Shown one piece after another: positions 48,275 to 60,300 of a stretch of DNA of 64,000 nucleotides (position 1 is the stretch's first letter; every line of letters starts with the position of its first letter). Origin of the DNA: Puffinus mauretanicus (lineage: Eukaryota; Chordata; Aves; Procellariiformes; Procellariidae); the NCBI GenBank assembly GCA_023333565.1, contig JAJKFH010003680.1:1922001-1986000 (forward strand), in the 5' to 3' direction. The notes beneath the pieces were generated by a model. It was given only the letters and a program-made list of their open reading frames with translations, did not search any database and was not told the origin of the DNA. Position numbers and translations under genes: made by a program.

Positions 48275-49637
48275 GTTTGCGCAGCAGCTTCTGGGCGCTG
48301 CTTCTCTGAGATCTCATTGGGATGTCCTTGAGCTTCTGATCACTTTCTCTTCTTGCGGGAGATGCCTTTATGTGTTCTGCTGCTGATGTCTCACTGTTAG
48401 GTTTGCAATCAGTGCTACATGGCTGGACCCACCACAGGTGCCCGTGCCCTTACGCTCCAACCACCGTGGTATCCAGGGTCTGCCTGCACTGGGGCAGACA
48501 GGTCCCCTGTGGGCTGTCCATCCACCCACCCCTTCTCACTGCATCCATCTGCTCTGCTTGGGATCTGCACTGCCCAAGAGGTGTGGAGCACATCAGTGTT
48601 TAGTGTGAACCTGGACTGTGCCTGGGAAGGGGAACATGAGGGGTGCCTGGGATGATGGGGTACCCCCAAGGCCAGGACAAAGCACGCCAGTAGGTGGGAA
48701 AGTCCACTGGAGACAACTTGAACTGCTGCAACTGTGGTGTTTGGTCTGTGCAATGTGTGAGCAATGAATTACACATGGAAATGACGGAAGGGAAGAGAGG
48801 TGGCTCTCCTCCACTGGCTACTTTTGTGGGGTTAAAAGTATGAACAAGTTTTGAAGCTGGTGACAGAAAGGAGCAGGAAGAGGAGATGTGAGGGGTTATA
48901 AATATCTGACTCTCAAGAGGCAAAGCAATGAGATACCAGTTTCCATGAACAAGCTCCTGGAGTGTGACACCCTCTTCCCTCTCTAGTGTGGTTGTGCTCC
49001 AGATAACAGAAACCACTGCTGATTTCCTGAACTCACTATCTTTGTCATAAAAAAACCAAACAGCAGCCGTTTATAAATAAGGCTTAGAAAAAAGAGCTGC
49101 TATTCTGAGAAGCAATGAAACCGGCAGCTTTCCCAGCTCAACACTTCAATTCTGGTTCACAACAAACTCAAGCCACCCCAGAAAGAAACCTGAAACCTTT
49201 CACAAAGAGGAAAGGAAAGTGGGACTGGGCTGCAAAGGAGGCAGTGGAAGTGCCCTGCAGAGAGACAGAGTCTTGGACGCCAGGGGCTGCCTCCTTTCCC
49301 TGCTTCTGCTGGCTCCATGCTGTGCTTACCTCTTCCTTCCAAGCTCCGCTGGAGGACCTACCTGCGTCCTGGGAGAAGCCCACAAACACAGCTACCCGCT
49401 AGACCTGCTGCTCCAGAAAACACATCGCTTCTCATTCACTTTGATTTTGCAACCTGCGACCCTTCAGGGCTCTGGCCTATACTGATATCAAGGGATAATA
49501 CTCCACTTGGCACCATGTTGTGGCCAGATGTCCTCATGTTTCAGAGGAAACCATAGCAAGACAGCAGGAACTGAACTGAACGCAGGGATGTCTGCTAAAT
49601 GTTTTCTTAGAGTTCACCATGCCTCCGGCCACAAAGT
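48275..49637. other. Intergenic, nothing recognised
   Basis: No gene or repeat family was recognised between the two CR1 fragments. Confidence 0.45.
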
Positions 49638-49745
49638 CATAGAATCATAGAATCAGTAAGGTTGGAAAAGACCTTTAAGATCATCGAGTCCAACCGTCAA
49701 TCCAACACACCATGCCCCCTACACCATGTCCCTAAGTCAACCCTG
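49638..49745 (-). mobile_element. CR1 LINE 3' tail
   Basis: The plus strand begins TCATAGAATCATAGAATCAG, the reverse complement of the ATTCTATGA tail. It continues AAGGTTGGAAAAGACCTTTA and AGATCATCGAGTCCAAC, then CCATGTCCCTAAGT, the standard CR1 3' UTR. It is less decayed than the other copies. Confidence 0.9.
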
Positions 49746-49955
49746 TACTGGGAATTCTGGGTACTGCTGCACCTTCCCCGAGATGGGGTATGGACCTGTG
49801 TCTAACCGGGGTAGCTGAGCCAGCGCTGCAGTGCTGAGACACCACAAACGTGCGTGGTGAAGTTTGGCTAAATGTGGTCCTGGCACAGTGGAGCAGATCT
49901 AACGGGGTGGCTGAGAATGGGGAAGCCCTAGAGGAGGGTTTTCCTGAAGCCTCAC

Positions 49956-50225
49956 CACTTCAGGAAAGATGTGGAGCAACTGGAGGGTGTTTTGAGATGG
50001 GCAATCAACAGCAGAGCCCTGGTAGCGGGCGGTGCTGGGTGGTTTATCCTGGAGAAAGGACAATCGAGGCAGGCAGAACAGCCTTCAAATACACAGAGGA
50101 CTACTGTGAAGGTGAAGGGCAGATCTCTCTGCCATGTCCATGGTGCCCAGCAGCTGACCAAGAGGCTTCAACTGCAGGAAGGAGGATTCACATTAGACTT
50201 AAGGAAGATCTTCCTGCCTGGAGTC
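49956..50225 (+). mobile_element. CR1 LINE fragment
   Basis: CAGGAAAGATGTGGAGCAACTGG is followed, after a gap, by GGTTTATCCTGGAGAAAGGA and then, near the end, TTCACATTAGACTTAAGGAA with GATCTTCCT. This is the order seen at the end of CR1 ORF2, in the sense direction. The reading frame is broken. Confidence 0.75.
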
Positions 50226-51676
50226 AGCTCTGCATCTTGTAAGAGCTTTAAAATATGACAGTGCAAGGGTAGCTGAGCTGCCTGGGGTTGGAGGGCAGAC
50301 CTGTCTTCACGCAAGGCCCCTTCTAGTCCCAAAGTGACACCAAGTCCACTCTATGAGCTTCTGTGGTCCAAGAAGACTGTAAGGTCTGTTGGGTCAGGGT
50401 CTACTGAGTTTCCAGAGTGGAGCATCTGCCTTTTGCTACTCGTTGTGTGGACAGTTCAGGCCAAGAGAGGGCCTAACACCAACTGCTGCCATATGGAACA
50501 CTAGGCATCTGAAGGAGCTTCCTCCAGGGCAGAATAAATGACTGTGCAGATAGCTGTGTGGCCCGAGACTTGTCAGTATCTGCATTTTGAGAGGGCCATA
50601 TATCTCGGTGGTTCTTGCTGTCAGGGATTCACACTGCTACACCTTGATAGGAATTGTCTGGCTTATGGACCTTCCCACAGCCAGAGCTTTGGGTTTCCAC
50701 AGGGGAAGACCTCGGGTGCAGAGGCTTTTGCTGAAAGCACAGTCAGACCCAGGCAGACCAGGACACAGTTTTATGCTGGAGACTTCCAAGCTCAGAGAGT
50801 GACAGGGAAGCAGAGCCATCTCTTCTGGAAAGTGGGTGCACCCCCATCCCACCCTCCCACCCCCAGTTTCCAGAGAGGAGCGAAGCCTGGCAGAGTCCCA
50901 CCTCGCAGCAAAACAGACCCTACTCCTCGTGCGAGAACAGATGATTTCCAAAATGTCGCCAGCTCTGGCTGTGCAGTCTTGGGGCTTTTGCAAGCTACAG
51001 TATTGACAGAACAAGCAGTTAAACAAATACTATATCTTCTGCTGTAACGTTATTGTAGGCCACAAACCACAGGCAGCTTGGCCTGAGTCCAGGAGAGAGA
51101 CCTGCGTAAATATTCCCATGTTAGCAGTTATCTTCAAGATGCAGCCTCAGCTTGGGTCTTTCCCAGAGAGGATGGAGAGATAATGGTTTACAGACAAAGG
51201 CAGATCATCTCAGCACACTGCCAGCAGAAGCTGGGGCCATGGAAACCTGCTCCCTGGGCTCCAGGGCTTCCTCTTCTGCAGCTCCCAAACCCAAGCAGGA
51301 ATTTTCAGGCAACACATATGCACGCACATATGCACATATGCATGGAGAGAAGGGCAGCAGGCTAAAGGGGGGTGTATGCTGTATTTGCTGGCAGCCCCTG
51401 TAGGCTCAGCTTTGAGGAATGACACTAGCAAAATGGCAAAATCCATGCCAGTTTTGAATTCTCTCACATCAAAAACATTTCCCATGTTCCCTGCTGGGAT
51501 ATTGGAACCGTTAGCTCATTGCAGCCAAGACAATGGGTTCTGCTAATCCAAAAGAGGTCCTAAATATGGAGCTGTAGCACAGCTTTCATATATATTTCAT
51601 ATATCACGTCTATAAAGTAAAATGCTATTTGGTATAGTCTTTCTTGGTAACCTTGTTGATGCCCCTGACACTACAG
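50226..51676. other. Intergenic, nothing recognised
   Basis: No gene was recognised. It contains a short ACATATGC-type repeat at 51311-51343. Confidence 0.45.
51311..51343. repeat. Short CACATATG-type tandem repeat
   Basis: ACATATGCAC-like units occur three times in a row (alternating purine-pyrimidine), next to CATGGAGAG. Confidence 0.7.
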
Positions 51677-51773
51677 ACGGGATGGGATGGGATGGGATGG
51701 GATGGGATGGGATGGGATGGGACGGGACGGGATGGGATGGGGTGGGATGGGATGGGGTGGGATGGGATGGGAG
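51677..51773. repeat. (GGGAT)n tandem array
   Basis: About 19 units of a GGGAT pentamer, with scattered GGGAC and GGGGT variants clustered in the second half. The first half is perfect. Any open frame across it (repeating Gly-Trp-Asp-Gly-Met) is a by-product of the repeat. Confidence 0.95.
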
Positions 51774-54653
51774 GAGTGGAGAGAGTGCAGATGGACTTAG
51801 TCATCTGCTAGCTCCTTTTTCTGAAGCAGGACAAGAGGCTGAAGCCTCAGGGCTTCCTGCAGCTGTGCTTTCAGAGGCATGCATGCAATCCTGCATGCTC
51901 TCTTGGAGATGAATGGCCATTCTTTGTGAAAGACCATTCATAATAACTGAGAAGGAAGTCTTCAGCCAGAGCAGATAACTGAGGGTGGCTCAGATTCAAG
52001 CGTGCTTGGTCCTTGCAGAAGGTTGTCCAGTTCTCCCATACCTCCGAGCTGCTGAAGGCACGTCATGATTGAGCATGGGACTCCTTATCAGAGTTCAGTG
52101 GCCCTCTGGACTAAGGCACCAATGTCAGGACTTGCACAGCTGCATATTTTAAGACGAGATGCCCCAGTGCTGAGCATTTACCTAGATCCTCCCAAGGATC
52201 CAGCATTTTGCAATATGGGAATAGAAACCCTGTCTTGCCTTGCAGGGATACAGCAGCGATAGAAGTATTGGTGGCTGTGTGAAGATCCAGCAGCTGCTGG
52301 CGCAGAGCAGGGTGCAGGTCTCCGTGGATGGTGCTGCCTGTACTGCCCTTGCGGTGCAGGGCTGAGCGCTGTTATTGTGCCACACTTCCCCGCTGGCCTC
52401 CACAGAAAGCGTGTTATGAAATAGTCGAGCCGTTATAGTCGCCTTGGCTTGGCTGGCACTCCTGTCGCATCGGCTTTTTGTTCCTGATTCCTTTCCTGCT
52501 TAAGAAAACAACTGCGTTTTTTTTTCTCTCTCATCTCTGGTGATCCTATGAATGTGTTTCCTTTCCAGCCACGTGGCCTGTAACCAGCTCTGGGCTCCAA
52601 TGCAGTTGAAAACGGCATGTAAACGAGGTTGAAGACTGTAGCCCTCCAGAAATGAAACTCCTTGGACCTGTCCTGATGGGCTTTGAGCGTGGTCTGAATT
52701 CACATGAGCGTGGGAGGCTGTTGGGGTTCACTCCTGAACCAGTAGCACCGCTATAGGTCTGACATCCTCAGAAGCAGTGCTGTAATGATCTGACACCCAA
52801 AATCAGCTCTGTGACCCCTCCAAAATGTCTGTGGGAGCGTAGCGAGCGCTGCACCTAGTCCTGCTGTGGCCATGCTTCTCGTATGCAGGCAGCTGTGCTC
52901 GCTGTCTGCCCGCGGCGCCAGGAGCTTGCACTGCCCCACCGCCAGTGGCTGGAAATGCTGATGGAAATCCCATCCAAACATGGGATGAATGTTAATCCCT
53001 CAAAGCAAAGCTGGGTTGGCCTCTGCAGGGTGCATATGTGCCACCTTGGTATTTGGGAGGGAGGGAGCAAGTGGTGTCAGCGGAGCCATGAGACTTGGGA
53101 CGAGTGAGTAAATGGTCTTAAAACAGCACAATCATGACAGCTGCGTGCAGAGACTATTACTAAATGCCAGGTCTGAGTCAATCCTGCTGATTTCTTGGGA
53201 ATTATTCCTGCCCTGGGAAAGGAAGATAGAGTTTTCTTCTGTACTCCTTCCACTCCACAGCAAGCACTGTTTGAAAGCCCTGCAGAATGACAGTGACCTT
53301 AAAGTAAACATTTCCCCCATTGCACCTTCATCACAGGCTTTAGACATAATTTCTGGCAAGAAAACTCCAGCCTTGGTCTCTGCACAGCTGCACAGTGATG
53401 CTGTTGCTGTCTTTCCTCCTCGGGACGATGCTGGTGGAGCTCTTGCTGCATGCTCTCCTTAAGCTCTGCTGCTGCAGAGCCAGGACACAGGAGGAATTAG
53501 CAAAGAGCATTTTTCTGGTGGATTAAGTTTTCAGACACAGCATGTTTGATAAACATGAGAGCCTACCTGCCTCCCAGAAATGGGTCTGATTTAGGTGGAA
53601 CAGCTCAATGAGACAGGAAGGCCCGCGGCTATAGTGGGCCCAGCCCACGCTGACCATTTCCAGCTTGGCTGGAAGAGCCAATTCCATGTTCATGGCGGAG
53701 GAACAAGAAATAAGTGGTTTGTCTCCTCTGCTAGGGGATGTAGCAAATGCACTATTTTCCTGTTCCTGAGGCAGCACTGGCTACCTGACATGCTTTTTAG
53801 GTAGCAGCAGCACTTCTTGGCACAGGTTCAGCACAGCAAGCCACAACTGGGTCACCTCAGGGCTGGCTTGCAGCCTTCTTGATGAGGGCCAGCCTTGGCA
53901 AGGATGCAGCAATTTAGCTCCTCCAAGGGGCTAGCTGCTCTGAGCATGTCCAGGCTGGGCTCTGTGTGGCCCCTGCATCCCTCTGGGATGAAAGGTGGAA
54001 AATCTTGGCTGTGTGCCTCTCCCATCCACAGGAGAGCTTTGCCGGGCAAGCTTGGCCAGCTGCAGGACTGAGAGAAACGGGGAAAAAAGTGCTGGTGGGG
54101 TCATTGCCTCAGTCTATACAAATCTACCAAGAAATCATGGAACTAGGCCAAATGAAGCAGAATTCATTCAGGAAAGAAAAGTTCAGAGTGGTAATTGAAC
54201 GTGTTTCAGAGCTCTTTCAGAGTGCAACATTTCCGTGTTTCTTTTGAAGTGAATGTTTTGAAATCTCAAGGTTTTCCTCCTTTATGTGACAGCAGAAAAT
54301 CACTTAAAGTTCAGAATAGAAATGGAAACTTGGAATTACCTAAAATAATGAATGTGAAATTTTGTTTCCATGTCTTTTTTCTCAGTTGAGACCAAAGTCA
54401 AATTCTGACACCTTGAAATCCCCGATGGAAGGGATCTTTGCACTCTGCGCGGTTTCCTGGTGGCCCAGAGAGATGAATTCATGTCACCACTTCTCAATGA
54501 CTTGCTCTGACCCTTCTGGTCTTCTTTAGACTACGCAGAGCAGCAGGTTTTGTCCTTCCCTCCTGTGCAGCAATGTCCTCTGCATCTTGGTGATTGCTTT
54601 CCTTGCTCAGTGCATCTGGCAAGGTGGGGAGCAGCTTGCTTTGATCGCAGAGC
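51774..54653. other. Intergenic, nothing recognised
   Basis: No coding exon or repeat family was recognised on either strand. Confidence 0.45.
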
Positions 54654-54758
54654 ATGAGGAGAAGGGAGGAGGAAGATGGAGGAGGGAGGAAGAGGGGTCA
54701 GATGGTGGGAGACGGAGATGGAAGGAGGCGAGTGAGGAGGCGGCAGCAGAGAAGAGCA
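54654..54758. repeat. Purine-rich (GGA-type) tract
   Basis: About 105 bases of nearly pure A/G on the plus strand, with repeated GGAGGA and GGAAGA units. It lies about 200 bases upstream of a TATA-like box. Confidence 0.8.
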
Positions 54759-54953
54759 TAGGGAAAGGCTCCTCATTCCATCTGCATGGTGGACATGGTC
54801 CTACCACCCCCTTCCCAGGACTGTGGTCCAGGAGAGTGCGCTGAGAACATCTCCCGCGGTAGCAGCTCCCAATGCGGCCCTGGGTGCATGGAGGTTGTTT
54901 TTGACTGAGTGTAGGTTTTTCCCCGAGTTTGTGCAAGACGCTCTCAGAGAGAG

Positions 54954-55130
54954 CTATAAATACCGCAGTGCTTCCTGCGCGGCTCTGCGAGGAGGAAGCT
55001 GCTTCCCCAGCAGGGGAAGAGGCAGCAAGCGTCCTCGGGGGTGCAGGCAGCTGCGTGTGTTGGGGGGCGGGGAGAGGGGGGCTGTGTTGTGCAAAAGCCC
55101 CCTCTTCCCGAGGTAGGGACCGGCTGCTTT
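54954..55130 (+). promoter_or_regulatory. Orphan TATA-box candidate promoter and first exon
   Basis: CTATAAATA (54954-54962) is an excellent TATA box followed by a CpG-rich stretch. A transcript would start near 54985-54992. A possible donor, CCGAG followed by GTAGGGA, lies near 55110. No recognisable protein is encoded, so the gene served, if any, is unknown. Chance is possible. Confidence 0.3.
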
Positions 55131-55643
55131 CATCCAGCCCGGGCAGCAGAGCCAAGCCCTGTTGCTCCATATCAGACTGGCCCTACTTAGGTGTTTCTAG
55201 AAAGCAGCATGTGGGGAAGCTGTGGTGGGCCTTCTGGGGGCCAAGGCAGGAGGAGGAGGGTGAGGTGCATTCAGAGACTTGTGCTGGGAACTGACAGTGA
55301 GGTCCTGCTAGGGGCGGTTCCAGCCCCTTTCTGACTGAGGTCCGTTGGGTGAGAAGATGCTGCTTTGGATGATGCAGGTGGTGGCACTCCTGGAGAGAGG
55401 CTTTGGAGTGGCTCCAGTGGGTTTGCACCTGCTGAGATCTCTACAGAGGTGAGGAGAAAGGGCCACCCCTCACTCCACCGCCACTCCCCTGGCTCCACTG
55501 CCCAGCTCCTGCCGACAGCCCTCGGGGCAGCAGAGCTCCCAGAAAGGAAGGGAAGATGTATCAGGGGTGATTGTACCCGACCCACAAGAAAGTGATGGGA
55601 AGTACTGGTGAGACACCCACAGGCCACCCAGTGCTCTCCCCAC
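55131..55643. other. Intergenic, nothing recognised
   Basis: No gene or repeat was recognised. Confidence 0.4.
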
Positions 55644-55852
55644 CAGGCTCCAAGGCTTGCTGGAGGGTCTCTGGGGCTACAGTAATGGTATGAAGGCTCC
55701 AGCCAAGCTCTGGACCCTCTCTGAGGTCTGCTTTGGCTGCCTCCAGTGCTGCCATCTCCTTGGCTTTCCACAGCAGTTTCTGCAGGGATGTCTGGGCTGG
55801 CGGGGCAGCAGATGTGGGGGCCTCAGGGGGAGCTGGTGCTGTTACTGTCAGG
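55644..55852 (-). other. Weak candidate coding exon, unidentified
   Basis: The minus strand has an acceptor-like GCTCCTCTCCACAG followed by an open frame containing SLQKLLWKAKEMAALEAAKA, a plausible amphipathic helix. The donor (CTG followed by GTGGGG) is poor. I do not recognise the protein, and no neighbouring exon was found. Confidence 0.15.
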
Positions 55853-57130
55853 CTGTGGAGAGGAGCCCTACTGCTGCTGGGCAGACTGGGAAAGGCAGGC
55901 ACGCTCCAGGGCTGGTTCATGAGCGCTGGGCTGCACTGCGCAACTCATGCTTGGGGATGTGTCCAAACGGGGGTTTTGGGCTGCTCTCCCAGGCAACCCA
56001 GGGACTGTTCAGGTGAGCACACATTGGGATCGTGGGCAGCACTCGGTCTCCTTAGTTCTGTGGTGAGCCATGTAGGTACGTAAATGTTCTTTGGGGAGCC
56101 GGGGCGGGACTGGACCGTGCCCATCCAGCTGATGAACCTCACCTTCCTGGTGATCCAGCTGGGAGAGGGGACGGAGATGGTTTATTCACTAGGAAATGCA
56201 CGTGGTTCAAAGGACCATCAAAAGGATTTGTAGTGTTAGGCTGATATTGCCAGGAGTTTCAGCTGAATATGAAGCATGGGGAAACGGCACTGTTCATGGG
56301 AGCAGGTGAGGAAAGGCATGCTCTGCCCCAGTTCCCTTGCCAAGGGCCTTTCTGGGGACCGAGTTCTCATCTCCATGGCTCGAGCAGCAGAAAGCAGGAC
56401 ATGGGAAGAGTGAGCTCTCTCAAGGCCTGCTGGTGAACTTATTTCACTTGGTGTAACATGCATAATATTCAACAGAACAGAGAGAGAGGGACTGTCTCTG
56501 GGTGTCTAGAGGGGTGGGGGGTGCATGCTGTGGTGGTCCTTAGGAGAAACACAGGACAGGGGCACAGAGAGGGAAGGGACTTGCACCTTTGAGTCCACTT
56601 CTGTTTTGTGTCCACCACAGGGATTTGGCTACCCTTGCCATGGAGACAAACCGTCAGTCATAGCTGTTGGCAGGAGTGGAAACCATTCCTCGAGCCTCCT
56701 CAGACTTTGCAAGCAGCGCTGAACAATGCTGCTGCTGTACCCATACCTCTGTGCCTGTTCCCCTTCTCCTTCCCTCACCTTTCTGCCTGCTCTTCCCTTC
56801 CCCTTCATCTCTCACAGCCTGTGAAGATCTGCCTGGTCCATTTGTGGTCACCACAAGAAACAAGTTTTTGCACTCTTCATGCCTCTCCAATACTTCTCTA
56901 CAATATTTTGCTCCTGTTGGGCAGTGTTGCAGCCTGGGAGACTGATAAAACACCTAATCCTGACAGTACCTATGAGGGACATGGATATTTGGGTTCCTCT
57001 CTCACATTTTTGGCAGCTCTGGAAGCTTTGAGTGGCACTGGGTAATGGCTGATTCAAAGCAGGGGCAAGGAGGCTTGCAGAATCACTGAAGTGCTGGTGG
57101 ACAGATGTCTGGAGGTCCAGACACACTTGG
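55853..57130. other. Intergenic, nothing recognised
   Basis: No gene or repeat was recognised. Confidence 0.4.
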
Positions 57131-57395
57131 AGCAGGACTATCCCCAGCACTAGATCAAGCTGGCTGTGTCTTTGTCTAGCTTAGTCTTGAAAACTTCCAA
57201 GACGAAGATGAAATTTCCATGTGGGCTGCTGTTAGGTTGCCCTTAGCCTCCTCTTCACCATGCTAGCTCAGCCCCACTCACTCAGCCTCTCCCTCTAACC
57301 CTGTGCTCCAGGTGCCTGGACTGGGGGTCCAACACTGGTCCCTGTATTCCAGGCGTAGCCTCAAGTATGGCAGATAATAACTTCCCTCAGCCTGC
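57131..57395 (-). mobile_element. Degenerate CR1 LINE fragment
   Basis: In order on the plus strand: CCAGCACTAGATCAAGCTGG, CTAGCTTAGTCTTGAAAACTTCCAAG, ACTCAGCCTCTCCCTCTAAC, CTGGGGGTCCAACACTGGTC and ATTCCAGGCGTAGCCTCA. These are recognisable reverse-complement CR1 blocks with many substitutions. Confidence 0.7.
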
Positions 57396-60300
57396 CAGGC
57401 ACGGTTCATCTATTGCACGCCAGTTTATGGTTTGCCATATCTGCAAGAGCGTGCTGCTGGTTTCTGCTGTATCAGGCAGAGCCTGAATCAGAAGGAAGCA
57501 CCAAGCCGACGTTGCATGCCATTTTGTGAGGAACTTGCCTGAGGCTTTGCATTTGAGAAGCCCCAGGGCTCAAATTGAAAACAAAATTGGTACTCATGCA
57601 AGTTCTGGTCCCCAAGGAAGCTCCATCCACAGGAGGTGCCAAGCTGAATCTCAGCTGTCACTTAGGAAAAAGGGTCTTAGGTGGAGACACTTGGACAGAA
57701 ATGTGACCTTTTCAGACTCAAGCATAGACGGCAAAGCACACCAACCTAGTTTTCCCATGATTTTTAATAATTATGCTTTAAATGATCTTTAAGCCAATTT
57801 GTTGATATGGGGGACTTCAGATTTTTGTTTGGCTGGAAGTGGCAGCACTGTGTTTACAGTTAAAAAACAGACTGATGTGGGACTAGGGATCAGGAGGGGC
57901 AGGGGGAAGGAAATTGACAGTTTTTTTAAACAGAAAATCTGCCAAAATTGATGTGTGTTGACAGAATGTTTCTAAATTATAAATACTGCATTTCCTAAGA
58001 CAAATGAACTTGGGGAACTGGCACAAACAGAGAAAACGCTGTTCCACAGCACGGTCCTCATGGGAAGAAGGTCCCTGTGCTAAGGCTTCAGGCGTGGCTA
58101 TGCCCTGACCTGATTGTGTTTCCCCATGAAGCGTCCGCCTGGGACCAACGCGTAGCACAGGGAACGCAGGAGCAGGGGAGGTGTAAGGAAACCCTGCAGA
58201 AGTCTTCCACTGACCAGGTTCCCCTTCAGGGAAAGCTGATGAGACAGGAGGGCAATTTGAGTTTCTGCTTGTTTTTTGTCAAGAATAGAAGATGGAAGGT
58301 TTTCTGAGCCCATCATTGAAAGAAGTTACTTCGCAATAAAAAGCTTTCCTGCCAGCTGAACACGGGTGCTAAGTAAAACAAGTGAAAAACAATGAGAACT
58401 ACCGCAGCTAGACTTCCCCCCTGGGATGTGGTAGCAGCGCTTGCTCTGCTCTGCACATCACCATGCAGCCAAGTTTCTTGGTCAACCGTGATCTCTTCTT
58501 TGCAGAGCAGCTAATGGAAAAATAGTGCATGGGAGATCACTCCTGGATTGCCACTTTTCTTGCAAGAAACAGGATGAGCTGAGAGATAGCTTTGTTGTTC
58601 AGCCTTGAAGTTTTCTTGGGGAGAATGCCCAAGCACTAAGTGGTTCCTCAGTTTGGTAGGAAGAGGCAGGACACAGTCCAATGGTTGGCAGCTGAAACCT
58701 TCACATGGGAAAGCAGGCTCTGATTTTGAGCAGTGTGAGGCACCAAACCCTGAGAGCTACTGCTGGGGCTAGCCAAGAGAGGTGGCTTTTCCACATCAAT
58801 GCTAACCGATACCTCCAAGGACCAATGCTTTGGCCAGACCCACGTCCCTGGACTCATCATGTCCTACAGGAGAACATCAGACTGGCTGAGCTCAGCCCCT
58901 TACGGCCTTATTTTCTTGCTGAGGCATAGGAAGGCTCCCCAGCTGTGTCTACTGTAGGATGCTTCATGTCAGGGAAGAGAGCTCGGAGAGAACCTAGGAG
59001 TGCGGTGCCCTGGGACTGTGTTACAAGGTGTGTGCTGCAGGTCAGGTCTGATGAGAGAGGCTTTCCCAGTGCAAGACAAATCCAAAGAGGGAATGCGGAT
59101 GCATGACTTGTGGGGAATGCTAACGTGACAAGGTATTTGCAGAAGCTGCAGTTTCTGGCTCGTGCTGCTTGAAAGAAGAACATGATTCTCCTGGTAGTCA
59201 AGAAATAACAAAAAAACATTAATCACATGAGAGTCCTGCTAATGAGCCCAGGAGAATCAAGCAGACTGGGGCTGCCTGGGCAAGAGCCCGTGTGATCTGC
59301 CTGGGGATAGAGAAAGGGCTGTGTGAATCCTGGGTGAGCAGACACCTTCTGTGCGTGGGGGCGAGGAGGCAGGGCTGGGGCAGGGGCTGGATGGGTGGGT
59401 GTTGGTGGGGAGCACAGGCCTGGCTGAGCTGCTCTGGTGGAGACGAGGGCATGCTGGAGGGGAAGGAGGCTGTGGACAAGGACTGGGAAACAGAGACTAA
59501 TTGTTCCTCATTCATCTCCTCCATGTTGCAGCCCCATTAGCATCTCTGTGTATGGTTGCTGAGAAAAATGTCATGAAGAAGAGCCACAGAGTGACCCAAG
59601 GGCTGACCTGCTCATGCAGGTACTTAGTTGCTGCTTCCCTGAACTCCTGATGGTTTGGACGCAGAGAGCCTCCACTGCACTGTACAAGGTGCATCTCATG
59701 GCCAGCAAAGGATCTGCCTTCAGAGAGCCAGCCAACTGCAGTGGTTCTCGCAGGAAAGCTCAGTGCCTACATCTGGCCCGTTTTTCACCCCGGTGGAGCT
59801 CACTGAGTGGGAATCAGCCAGGGCATGTGGCTGGCTCATACCCATGGGGGTGAGAAACCCCCTGGAGACAGAGAGTTCATTCCACCCCATGGATGAATGC
59901 AAATATTTTCACATCATTGGAAAGCAAAATGAAAAACCACCTGCTTCCAGAAGTAACAGCTCAGATGGTGCTGAGCTGATGGCAGTCCTCACAAGCTTAG
60001 GACCTGTGATAGTCCCAGGATCTGTTTAAAAGCATTGGCCGTGGTTGCTCAGCGTATCGCAGCTCTCCAGTTGTAGCTGTAAGCTCTTGTTCAGCTGCTG
60101 TTTCACGTCACATTATTGCTCCCCAAAAAATGTCTGCTCTGAGCTTGGGTCCCCCTTGAACCTAATGAGATCTTAGTGTACTCCACCTCTGTGCAACACT
60201 TTCCACAACCACTGAATCAGCTTTGTGGTCCCCAGGGGCAGGGGATTGGTGCCCCTTGTCTTGGCACCAGTGGTCTAAGGGCTCTTTCCCCTGCTTTTGC

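Noticed and set aside
51622..51912. 96-codon frame over the GGGAT array
   Set aside because: The Gly-Trp-Asp-Gly repeats come directly from the tandem repeat.
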